The notes under the pieces are model-generated. The model was given only the letters and a program-made list of their open reading frames with translations. It was not told the origin of the DNA and did not search any database. 64,000 nucleotides of DNA, from NCBI RefSeq assembly GCF_014697615.1, contig NZ_JACJSD010000021.1:41572-105571 (forward strand), given 5' to 3'. Below, piece by piece: positions 46,078 to 53,787 of this stretch. Position 1 is the stretch's first letter. Each line of letters begins with the position of its first letter. The position numbers and the translations under genes are program-made. The DNA comes from Nostoc sp. FACHB-280. Its GTDB lineage: Bacteria > Cyanobacteriota > Cyanobacteriia > Cyanobacteriales > Nostocaceae.

Positions 46078-47802
46078 ATGCCGGACACCTGGACGCTACT
46101 CATCATTGATGATTGTGCCGAGGATCGGAAAATTTATCGTAGATATCTATTAAAAGATCCTCAAAATTCATATCAGATATTCGAGGCTGACTCTGCGGAA
46201 GAAGGCTTGGCGTTATGTCAAGCAATTCACTGTGATGTGATTCTGCTGGATTTTTGCTTGCCGGATATGAGTGGGTTAGATTTGTTAGAACGTTTGCAAA
46301 AGTGTCGCGGTGAAACCCCTGCTTCTATTATTATGTTGACTGGGCGTGGTGATGAAGCAGTTGCAGTGCAGGCTATGAAGCGTGGTGCTGATGATTATTT
46401 AGTGAAAAAGCACCTCCAGTTAGATGTTTTACAATTAGCAGTGCGTAATGCTATTAAACAATCTTGTCTGAAAGTTAAACTCAGCCAAACGCAAGAAAGA
46501 CAACGTTTAATTGCGACAACAGCACTGCGGATTCGTCAGTCTTTAAATGTCGAAGAAATCTTACATACGGCTGTAGTGGAAGTACAGCAACTTTTGAAGT
46601 GCGATCGCGTGATTATTTATCAGTTTACCTCTGATATGGGTGGCAAGATAGTGGCCTCCTCTGGGGAAATTGAACAAGTATATGACCACATTTCAGATGT
46701 TTACCATCAATCAGAAACTCACTTTGTCACCACACAAGAAGCCCATAGTACAAATGTACGCAGGCAAAAAAGTTTAGTTGTTGCCTATAGTAATCTCGGT
46801 GAAAATCATCAATGGCGACACAGACGCAGAATTTCTCGTGTTTATGAAGCAAGTTTGAGTCATTTTTGCTTTCACAAAAAAGAGCAATTAAATACTCAGG
46901 CTAATTTAGTAGTTCCAATTAATGTTAGTCATAATAGCCACCCCAATCCGAAACTCTGGGGTTTTTTAATTGCTCAACCCAGTTCGGAAGATAGGCTATG
47001 GCCTGTTGATGAAGTGGAAATTCTCAACCAAGTATCGGTGCAGTTGGCAATAGCAATTCAACAAGCTGAACTGTTAGCAATGACTCAAGCTGCACTCGTT
47101 AAAGAAAAAGAACTCAATAATTTTAAATCGCAAATTGTAACGACAGTTTCTCACGAATACCGCACACCTTTAGCTTCGATTTTGGCGGCTGCATCAACCA
47201 TTAGACAGCGAAGTGAACATTTAGATGAAGCGAAAAAGAATCGCTTCTTACAAATTATTGAGCAGAAAGCAAGGCATATGTCTAAACTTGTGGATGATAT
47301 GCTTTTGGTTCATCAATTAGAACTGGATAAAACTAAATTTAAACCACAGCCTTTAGATGTCTTGCAGTTTATTTCTGAGTTAATTGCCGAACAACAAGAA
47401 ATATTAGATAATCGCCACACATTAATTTTGCAAGTGACAGGTAATTATCAGCACTTTTGGGGCGATCGCGGACTTTTGCGCCAAATACTTTTAAACTTAT
47501 TATCTAATGCAATCAAGTATTCACCCGCAGGTGGCAATGTAACAGTTTATCTAAATGGTAAAGAATCAGAAATCTTTATAGAAATTCAAGACGAGGGTAT
47601 AGGTATTCCTCTTGTAGATCAAGAAAATTTGTTCAAATCTTTTAGTCGAGGTAGTAATGTTGACACTATCCCAGGAACAGGTTTGGGTTTAGTAATTACT
47701 AAAGCTTGCGTAGAGTTACATGGCGGTAATATTAGTTTATCTAGTCAAGAAGAAAAGGGAACTAAAGTTACAATTAAATTGCCAAAAAGGTACACTCATT
47801 AA
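46078..47802 (+). CDS. Hybrid kinase: receiver - GAF - histidine kinase
   Basis: A 574-residue soluble protein. The receiver domain comes first (LLIIDDCAEDRKIYRRYLL, phospho-Asp in VILLDFCLPDMSG, Thr in IMLTGRGDE, Lys in DYLVKKH), followed by a GAF domain from about 155 (SLNVEEILHTAVVEVQQLLKCDRVIIYQF), and a histidine kinase with the box TTVSHEYRTPLASI and nucleotide motifs NAIKYSPAGG, GIGIP and GTGLGLVI. An N-terminal receiver feeding a kinase suggests that it relays a signal from another kinase, plausibly from the phytochrome two genes upstream (inference). The GAF domain has no clear bilin Cys. It starts at ATG 46078. Confidence 0.93.
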   Translation: MPDTWTLLIIDDCAEDRKIYRRYLLKDPQNSYQIFEADSAEEGLALCQAIHCDVILLDFCLPDMSGLDLLERLQKCRGETPASIIMLTGRGDEAVAVQAMKRGADDYLVKKHLQLDVLQLAVRNAIKQSCLKVKLSQTQERQRLIATTALRIRQSLNVEEILHTAVVEVQQLLKCDRVIIYQFTSDMGGKIVASSGEIEQVYDHISDVYHQSETHFVTTQEAHSTNVRRQKSLVVAYSNLGENHQWRHRRRISRVYEASLSHFCFHKKEQLNTQANLVVPINVSHNSHPNPKLWGFLIAQPSSEDRLWPVDEVEILNQVSVQLAIAIQQAELLAMTQAALVKEKELNNFKSQIVTTVSHEYRTPLASILAAASTIRQRSEHLDEAKKNRFLQIIEQKARHMSKLVDDMLLVHQLELDKTKFKPQPLDVLQFISELIAEQQEILDNRHTLILQVTGNYQHFWGDRGLLRQILLNLLSNAIKYSPAGGNVTVYLNGKESEIFIEIQDEGIGIPLVDQENLFKSFSRGSNVDTIPGTGLGLVITKACVELHGGNISLSSQEEKGTKVTIKLPKRYTH

Positions 47803-47928
47803 ACGCCTATAGCAATCCTAAATGAGTCGTGAAAAACATAAATATGGAAACGAACCGCCAAGAACGCCAAGGACGCAAAGGTAAGAAAGAAGAATAAAGA
47901 TATAGAAATTTTACAAATGATTTAGGAC

Positions 47929-47950
47929 AGGGATTAAGTAAAATTTCAAT
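47929..47950 (-). CRISPR. Degenerate half repeat at the leader-distal end
   Basis: AGGGATTAAGTAAAATTTCAAT matches the last 22 bases of the array repeat with two changes (A for G and T for C). It is separated from the first full repeat by a 37-base spacer (47951-47987), the normal spacing, so it is the worn terminal repeat. Confidence 0.85.
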
Positions 47951-47987
47951 TCCTATTGTTATAGGAGATGTAAATAAGCAACTAAAA

Positions 47988-49052
47988 GTTTCAATCCCTG
48001 ATAGGGATTAAGTGAAATTTCAACGAGGCGGCGAATCGAGCAAATACCGCCATAGGGTTTCAATCCCTGATAGGGATTAAGTGAAATTTCAACAGAAGGA
48101 TTGATAGAAGCGTTAATAGACGGCATTCGCGTTTCAATCCCTGATAGGGATTAAGTGAAATTTCAACAATATCGTTGTTGCGGATATACAAGGCGATATC
48201 AAGCGTTTCAATCCCTGATAGGGATTAAGTGAAATTTCAACCAAGAATAAAAATCAGCAAAACACTGCCGCAGACGTAGTTGTTTCAATCCCTGATAGGG
48301 ATTAAGTGAAATTTCAACGCTATTCTATCGGCAATGTTGTACCGACCATCACCTACGTTTCAATCCCTGATAGGGATTAAGTGAAATTTCAACAATCGCC
48401 ATAGGCGGCGAACTGACTGATACCACATCTCAAAGCTGTGTTTCAATCCCTGATAGGGATTAAGTGAAATTTCAACTATATCGCCGCTAATCATAAGGGT
48501 AGAGACAGATGTTTCAATCCCTGATAGGGATTAAGTGAAATTTCAACTGAATACGATGGCAGTCAAATCTCCTCAATTTCTCATGTTTCAATCCCTGATA
48601 GGGATTAAGTGAAATTTCAACCCTCTGTTGGGAATTGCAGGCAGAATTAACTGTGCCGTTTCAATCCCTGATAGGGATTAAGTGAAATTTCAACAGCTGG
48701 AGTCACAATACTTGCTGTTAAGTCGCAAGGTTTCAATCCCTGATAGGGATTAAGTGAAATTTCAACGGAACATCTGCAACGAACTTATATGCTCGAATAT
48801 GTTTCAATCCCTGATAGGGATTAAGTGAAATTTCAACGTACTGCCAATCCTCAGACTAGCCGCCGCGATGTACTGTTTCAATCCCTGATAGGGATTAAGT
48901 GAAATTTCAACACAAGGGTGAGGGGGGAGCTTTTCATACGTGAAAGTTTCAATCCCTGATAGGGATTAAGTGAAATTTCAACGAAACTGTGGCCAAGCAG
49001 TTAGCGATTGATCACGTTTCAATCCCTGATAGGGATTAAGTGAAATTTCAAC
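47988..49052 (-). CRISPR. CRISPR array, 15 perfect 37-bp repeats
   Basis: Repeats begin at 47988, 48057, 48131, 48205, 48282, 48357, 48440, 48511, 48585, 48658, 48730, 48801, 48875, 48946 and 49016. Each is 37 bases, from GTTTCAATCCC to GAAATTTCAAC, with no change seen. The 14 internal spacers are 32-46 bases (the longest at 48394-48439). On the minus strand the repeat ends in GGGATTGAAAC, giving the usual ATTGAAAC crRNA 5' tag, and the worn repeat lies at the left. I therefore infer transcription from right to left with the leader beyond 49052. No cas gene lies in the window, so the effector type is not known. Confidence 0.98.
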
Positions 49053-49300
49053 TGCGGGGGCTGGAAAATCAGTCTGTATTTGGTTTTCAATGTTCAGTTT
49101 CGCGGATGGGTCGATTATAACACTAGTAAATGTCAGTTGATTTACGGTGAATCGCTGAAATCTAGACAGCGTAAGGTGCGCGGATAATTTTAATTTAATT
49201 TTCCTTAAAAAGCTTATGTGGAAAGGCATACAGGGATTTTGCCTCAAGCTTGATTTTCTACACCCACCCATCCGCGCATTTTTAGGTGCTAGGAACATAA
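49053..49300 (-). promoter_or_regulatory. Probable CRISPR leader
   Basis: Read on the minus strand this A/T-rich stretch leads into the newest repeat. It contains a TATAAT hexamer (49119-49114), about 62 bases before the first repeat. Two facing copies of ten bases, GCGGATGGGT at 49102-49111 and ACCCATCCGC at 49266-49275, flank it. A third partial copy (GCGCGGAT) lies near 49178-49185. No gene is credible here. Confidence 0.6.
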
Positions 49301-49853
49301 CAGAGACAAGGTAGACAAGGAGGACAGGGTAGACAAGGTAGAGCGATGTTTGTAAATTATGTAGAATTGCTGTGTTACTTATCCATGTTGGGTTTCACTT
49401 CGTTCCACCCAACCTACTTTTATTTTTACTAGCTTTAAATGTTGCCTCAGAGACACCTATTTTATCAGCGTTTATCCGCGTCCATCTGCGGTTAATTCTT
49501 CTATGTCTTCCATAGCTATGAGCCTGGAATGTTAATTCTAGACGGGATTTACCTAGATTTCTCACAAGAGAGAAATCCAGGAGTGTGGGAGGAGTGGGAG
49601 GAAAGTAAAGAAATCTTTCCCCTCACACTTCCCACACTTCCCACACTCCCCACACCCATCCGTGAGAAATTCGGGTTTAGCTCTTTTGCCTTTCTCCACC
49701 AGGCTGGAGGTGTATTTTGCAATGCTCATTAAAATTTGTGAATATTTATTAACTTTTGTGATATTTTTGTAACAGGTCGCTAAAGCTTGAACGTTCAAAC
49801 GCTCTTGCCTGCGTCCTTTAGTTGTAAATACGATTAAGGTTAAGTGTGTAAAT
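49301..49853. other. Region upstream of the OCP gene
   Basis: STRR units (AGACAAGGTAG) at 49305-49343, then a G-rich block GGAGTGTGGGAGGAGTGGG near 49579-49601 answered by C-rich CCCTCACACTTCCC units at 49620-49654, able to pair imperfectly. A 12-bp palindrome at 49787-49798 lies 56 bases before the OCP start. The short frames in this stretch are low-complexity. Confidence 0.5.
49787..49798. promoter_or_regulatory. 12-bp palindrome in the OCP upstream region
   Basis: TTGAACGTTCAA is a perfect palindrome located 56-67 bases upstream of the OCP start codon, a suitable place for a regulator site. No known cyanobacterial regulator is assigned to it by me. Confidence 0.4.
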
Positions 49854-50813
49854 ATGGCAATTACAATTGACTCGGCTCGCGGTATTTTCCCAGAAACCCT
49901 ATCTGCTGATGCAGTACCAGCGACTATTGCTAGATTTAAGCAACTCAGTGCGGAAGATCAGCTGGCTTGGACTTGGTTTGCTTATTTAGAAATGGGTAAA
50001 ACAATTACTGTTGCTGCTCCAGGCGCTGCTCGGATGCAGTTTGCTGAAGCAACTCTCGATCAAATTCGGAAAATGACTTTTACTGAGCAAAGTCAAGTAA
50101 TGTGCGATCTAGCCAACAATGCTGATACACCTATTTGTCGTACCTATGCTACTTGGTCAGCAAACATCAAACTAGGTTTCTGGTATCAACTTGGGGTATG
50201 GATGGATCAAGGTATTGTTGCTCCCATTCCTCCTGGTTATCAGCTTTCTGCCAATGCTTCAGCAGTACTGCAAGCAGTTAGAGAACTAGATCAGGGACAA
50301 CAAATTACTGTTTTACGCAACTCTGTTGTTGATATGGGATTTGACCCCAACAAGTTGGGTGACTACACCAGAGTTTCTGAACCTGTTGTTGCACCAAAGG
50401 ATGTGTCGCAACGTACTAAAGTCAGCATTGAAGGCATTACAAATGAAACAGTGCTGAGTTATATGGACAACCTTAATGCCAATGATTTTGGGGCGTTAAT
50501 TGATTTGTTCGCGCCTGATGCAGCTTTGCAACCTCCTTTCCAAAGACCAATTGTTGGTAGAGATGCGATTCTGCGATTTTTCAACGAAGAATGTCAAAAC
50601 CTCAAACTGCTTCCAGAAAGAGGCGTTTCTGAACCAGCAGAAGAAGGTTACACCCAAATCAAAGTTACAGGTAAAGTCCAAACTCCTTGGTTTGGTGCTA
50701 GTGTCGGGATGAATATGGCTTGGAGATTTTTAATTAATCCTAAAGGTAAAATTTTCTTTGTAGCAATTGATTTGCTGGCATCTCCTAAAGAACTATTAAA
50801 TTTAGTTCGCTAG
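49854..50813 (+). CDS. ocp: Orange carotenoid protein (OCP), full length
   Basis: OCP is the blue-green-light sensor and quencher that dissipates phycobilisome excitation energy. The 319 residues include the helical N-terminal domain (IDSARGIFPETL ... Tyr44 in FAYLEMGK, Trp110 in KLGFWYQLG), Arg155 in ITVLRNSVVDMG that docks the two halves, a linker near 165-195, and the NTF2-like C-terminal domain with Tyr203 and Trp290, equivalent to the ketocarotenoid-binding Tyr201 and Trp288 of the Synechocystis protein. Glu246 matches Glu244. All key residues are present, so it should be photoactive. The FRP gene follows 257 bp downstream. A ketocarotenoid synthesis gene is not in the window. Confidence 0.97.
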   Translation: MAITIDSARGIFPETLSADAVPATIARFKQLSAEDQLAWTWFAYLEMGKTITVAAPGAARMQFAEATLDQIRKMTFTEQSQVMCDLANNADTPICRTYATWSANIKLGFWYQLGVWMDQGIVAPIPPGYQLSANASAVLQAVRELDQGQQITVLRNSVVDMGFDPNKLGDYTRVSEPVVAPKDVSQRTKVSIEGITNETVLSYMDNLNANDFGALIDLFAPDAALQPPFQRPIVGRDAILRFFNEECQNLKLLPERGVSEPAEEGYTQIKVTGKVQTPWFGASVGMNMAWRFLINPKGKIFFVAIDLLASPKELLNLVR

Positions 50814-50830
50814 AAGAATTACCTAGCCCC

Positions 50831-50945
50831 GACGAATAGAATTCGCGGCTATAAAAACGAAGTCCGCCTACGCGGACTAAGCTCAAATCAAGGGTTTTGA
50901 ACCCGCGCAGGCGGGTTTTGTTCGTGTAGCCGCGACTTCAGTCGC
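50831..50945. repeat. MITE-like palindromic element between OCP and FRP genes
   Basis: Outer ends GACGAATAGAATTCGCGGCTA (left, shown in part) and TAGCCGCGACTTCAGTCGC (right) are imperfect inverted repeats. Inside are two perfect hairpins: AGTCCGC-CTAC-GCGGACT at 50861-50878 and AACCCGC-GCAG-GCGGGTT at 50900-50917. The structure resembles mobile palindromic repeats of filamentous cyanobacteria. Confidence 0.75.
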
Positions 50946-51070
50946 TTGGTGCAAGATACGAATATACCTTGAATGATTGTGTGGGCGCTCTCTAGTCAAG
51001 GGCGCTCATATTTTTTGCCGCAAATGACCCATTGATAAAATCATTAAACGCATAAACTTTAAGGTTCGGA

Positions 51071-51397
51071 ATGCAAGTGAGTGAAATTGAATGGTCTAAG
51101 ACCGAGGAAGAAATAGCTAAACAAGCTTTTGAGAAAGCATATAAACGCGAAATTGAGGCTGTGATCCAAGAAGTTCAGCAAAGATCCAGTATGATGACAC
51201 AGGCTGATGAAATGTGGCAGTTACATGATTTCTTAAGTGCTAGAAGGCATGAAATTGATGGTAAATACGACTACAGATATTCAGTCCTCATCTTTGTCTT
51301 TGCTAGGTTGATCAAAGAAGGCTGGCTACATCTTGATGAACTACAAGGACTGGAAAAGGATAAGTTGACTAAAGTAGCCGTGATGACTCGTATGTAA
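51071..51397 (+). CDS. frp: Fluorescence recovery protein (FRP)
   Basis: FRP binds the C-terminal domain of activated OCP, detaches it from the phycobilisome and speeds its return to the orange form. The 108-residue all-helical protein matches FRP: WSKTEEEIAKQAFEKAYKREIEAVI, then QADEMWQLHDFLSARRHEIDGKYDYRYSVLIFVFARLI. Trp49, His52, Asp53 and Arg59 correspond to the functional Trp50, His53, Asp54 and Arg60 of Synechocystis FRP. It starts at ATG 51071 with AAGG nine bases upstream. It is separated from the OCP gene by a palindromic element, so coupled or separate transcription cannot be decided from the sequence. Confidence 0.95.
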   Translation: MQVSEIEWSKTEEEIAKQAFEKAYKREIEAVIQEVQQRSSMMTQADEMWQLHDFLSARRHEIDGKYDYRYSVLIFVFARLIKEGWLHLDELQGLEKDKLTKVAVMTRM

Positions 51398-51520
51398 GAG
51401 GTTGTTTGAAAAGTGATTGGTTGTGATTATTAGCACTTATTGATCCCCCCTAACCCCCCTTAAAAAGGCTACCGTGTACACACAAGTCGAAAATAGGCAG
51501 TATGAAACGCATCCCGCCTT

Positions 51521-51631
51521 GAACTAAAGTTCCAGGCTGATAGCCAAAGTCCACTCAAGTGGACTGGAATGAGTTTCTTGTTGAGTCCTCTGAAGAGGAC
51601 TTGCGCTGTGAGACTCGGAATTTATTCCGAG
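51521..51631. repeat. Element with four consecutive hairpins
   Basis: GAACT-AA-AGTTC (51521-51532), AGTCCACT-CA-AGTGGACT (51548-51565), GTCCTCT-GA-AGAGGAC (51585-51600) and CTCGGAAT-TT-ATTCCGAG (51614-51631) follow each other, all with two-base loops. Such dense designs suggest a structured RNA or a palindromic mobile repeat. It lies upstream of the TPR gene. Confidence 0.8.
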
Positions 51632-51784
51632 ACGGGACTTGATAGCAGCAGAAAGACAGAGATGTTTTCTGCTGCATTTCTTTTGTAACAACACTTTGTT
51701 GACATCCTCACAGCAGCTTTTAATATGGTGCAAGATAGGAGTTACGGTGAGCAGATTGCAAAATACACTTATAAATTACTAATT

Positions 51785-53056
51785 ATGAATCATCACGAAC
51801 TCTATTTTCAGGGGCTAGAAAAGGCCAAGCAAAAAGATTATGCTGGGGCGATCGCAGATTTTAGTGAAGTTATCCAAGTTGCGCCATTCGATACGGAAGC
51901 TTATCTGCACAGGGGTTTGGCCTATTATGATTCAGGACAAATTCTGCCGGCAGTTTCCGATTATACCGAAGCTTTGAAAATAGACTCGAAATTTGTGGAA
52001 GCTTACTACAGTCGTGCATTGGCGCGGTTAGCTTTAAAAAATTTACCTGGGGCGTTGGATGATGTGGAACAGGCGATTCATCTGCGGGGAAATTATGCAG
52101 CTGCTTATAGTTTGCGGGGAATAGTCCAACGCAAGCAAGGGTTAATTACTAATGCGATCGCTAGTTTTAAACAAGCGGCAGAATTATACTTACAGCAAAA
52201 AGATAAGGAAAATTGTCGTCTGTGTTTGGAAAAAATTAAACAGCTACAACCGCCAGCGAAACCCCAAGTAAAACCCCAAAATTCTGTAACTGCGCCAATT
52301 ATCTCTACGAAAGATTATTTTACCCAACTCTTAGACAAAGCCGAACAAGGAGATACCAAAGCAGCGATCGCCGATTTAAACTGGGTATTGCAAGCTGATC
52401 CTCAAGATGCTCAGGCTTATTGCTGTCGGGGTGTGGTGTGGTGCAAAATGGGTAGTTATCGTGAGGCGATCGCAGATTTTAACCAAGCACTGTTACTCAA
52501 GTTTCAAGATGCGATTGTTTATCGTAACCGGGGTAAAGCTCGTGCTTTGTTGGGAGATCATCAAGGTGCGATCGCAGATTTTAACCAAGCACTGCAAATA
52601 CAGCCGGAAGATGCTTTGATATATGTTGCCAGAGGTAATGTTTATCGCGCAATGGGTAATTATTTAGGCGCAATTCAAGATTACAGTCAAGCTTTGCAAA
52701 TTAACTCTGATGATGCCCAAGCTTACTATAATCGCGGCATTGCTTATACATTACTTGAAGAAATGCAAAGTGCTGTAGCCGATTATCAACGCGCCGCGAG
52801 TATTTTTTGTGAACAAGAAGATTGGGATAATTATCAACAAGTTTTAGATAGTCTGCAAAAAATTCAAACAGCTTATCCAGAGTCTAATAAACAAAAATAT
52901 AACTTACTCAGACAAAAACTTTTACGCTTAGTTGGCGGTTATTGGGAAATTGCCCAACGATTAATTGACCAAAAGCAAGATGATTATCCCGGTAGATTAG
53001 ATGAGTGGTATTTGCAAAGAGTGATTGAAGATTTAGAAGGCGATCGCGGTAGATAA
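51785..53056 (+). CDS. Tetratricopeptide repeat (TPR) protein
   Basis: A protein built of TPR units in two blocks separated by a Pro-rich linker near residue 165. The units carry signatures such as AIADFSEVIQVAPFDTEAYLHRGLAYYDSG, AIADFNQALLLKFQDAIVYRNRGKA and AIADFNQALQIQPEDALIYVARGNVYRAMG (quoted in part). I count about seven clear repeats, then a helical C-terminal tail that ends IEDLEGDRGR. TPR proteins hold protein partners; the partner is unknown. ATG 51785 begins directly at the first helix. ATG 51725 would add 20 residues. The two adjacent units with the segment GAIADFNQAL are nearly identical, also at DNA level (52471-52490 and 52570-52590). Confidence 0.85.
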   Translation: MNHHELYFQGLEKAKQKDYAGAIADFSEVIQVAPFDTEAYLHRGLAYYDSGQILPAVSDYTEALKIDSKFVEAYYSRALARLALKNLPGALDDVEQAIHLRGNYAAAYSLRGIVQRKQGLITNAIASFKQAAELYLQQKDKENCRLCLEKIKQLQPPAKPQVKPQNSVTAPIISTKDYFTQLLDKAEQGDTKAAIADLNWVLQADPQDAQAYCCRGVVWCKMGSYREAIADFNQALLLKFQDAIVYRNRGKARALLGDHQGAIADFNQALQIQPEDALIYVARGNVYRAMGNYLGAIQDYSQALQINSDDAQAYYNRGIAYTLLEEMQSAVADYQRAASIFCEQEDWDNYQQVLDSLQKIQTAYPESNKQKYNLLRQKLLRLVGGYWEIAQRLIDQKQDDYPGRLDEWYLQRVIEDLEGDRGR

Positions 53057-53260
53057 TCTCAGAAACAGATATTCAAAATTCAGATAATTAGTTGATTAAT
53101 CTTTCATATTATTACATTATCAAGAGACAGAATATCAGGAGTTATGTCTAAACACTTGTTCAGTAATACTTGATTTTTAAGATGATGTAGATCAGAATAA
53201 AAATAACTCTCATAAAGAGTAAGCGATCTTGGTGACAACCTAACCTTATCCAATGTCCTT

Positions 53261-53285
53261 AGTCCGCATTCGCGGACTTTTTTTT
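53261..53285 (+). terminator. Rho-independent terminator A
   Basis: AGTCCGC (53261-53267), loop ATTC, GCGGACT (53272-53278), followed by eight T. It lies 205 bp after the TPR gene, so it may end that transcript or a small RNA. Its stem is identical to those at 53439-53456 and 50861-50878. Confidence 0.88.
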
Positions 53286-53438
53286 GCATAAAATTATCAC
53301 TTCTAACTCTCCATTACCTTGTTAATTATGTCCGAAAAATAGTTTTATAACCTTGATTTATAGACTCAAATTAGAAATAATAAAAATGCCAGATGGAGTA
53401 TTTCTTGCCCATACAAGTAAAAATTAGCCCTTATATTT

Positions 53439-53461
53439 AGTCCGCATTAGCGGACTTTTTT
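53439..53461 (+). terminator. Rho-independent terminator B
   Basis: AGTCCGC (53439-53445), loop ATTA, GCGGACT (53450-53456), followed by six T. No gene lies between terminator A and this one, so a second short transcript of at most about 170 bases is suggested. Confidence 0.85.
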
Positions 53462-53539
53462 ATTCAAATTCATAGCAGAAAAATTTATTGAATAAAGTAG
53501 CGGTGATAAATACAGCAGTTTATATATTCTTGGAATACT

Positions 53540-53567
53540 GTAGAGACGTTACATGTAACGTCTCTAC
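53540..53567. repeat. 28-bp perfect palindrome, part of a dispersed repeat
   Basis: GTAGAGACGTTACA followed by its exact reverse complement. The sequence to its right (53556-53607) is similar to 28285-28340, and 53623-53634 resembles 28184-28195. The rest of the 53462-53787 gap shows no gene. Confidence 0.75.
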
Positions 53568-53787
53568 ATGGTTTTGGGTTTTACGCTTGTACCTCATTTA
53601 CTCAAAATACGCTGTAAATATTGTAGAGATGTTGTATAAAAAGTCTTCATAACAACTTTATCAAGAACTAGTATTAACCAAAAATTAGTGTGAATTTCAA
53701 GATTGCATACTTTCATATATGTAGTTTTTATGCGAAACTAGCATGTAACATGATATTTGCTGGTTAAATTAAATATGACTGTTCATC

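Noticed and set aside
48025..48439. Shared words between CRISPR spacers (GGCGGCGAA, CGCCATAGG at 48025-48056 and 48394-48439)
   Set aside because: Short matches in different order; no evidence that both derive from one target.
48978..49298. Minus-strand frame of 106 codons across the end of the CRISPR array
   Set aside because: It runs through a repeat and a spacer into the leader, which is non-coding.
49529..49798. Frames on both strands rich in Pro/Thr/Leu or Cys/Gly
   Set aside because: They translate the purine/pyrimidine-rich complementary blocks and have no protein-like features.
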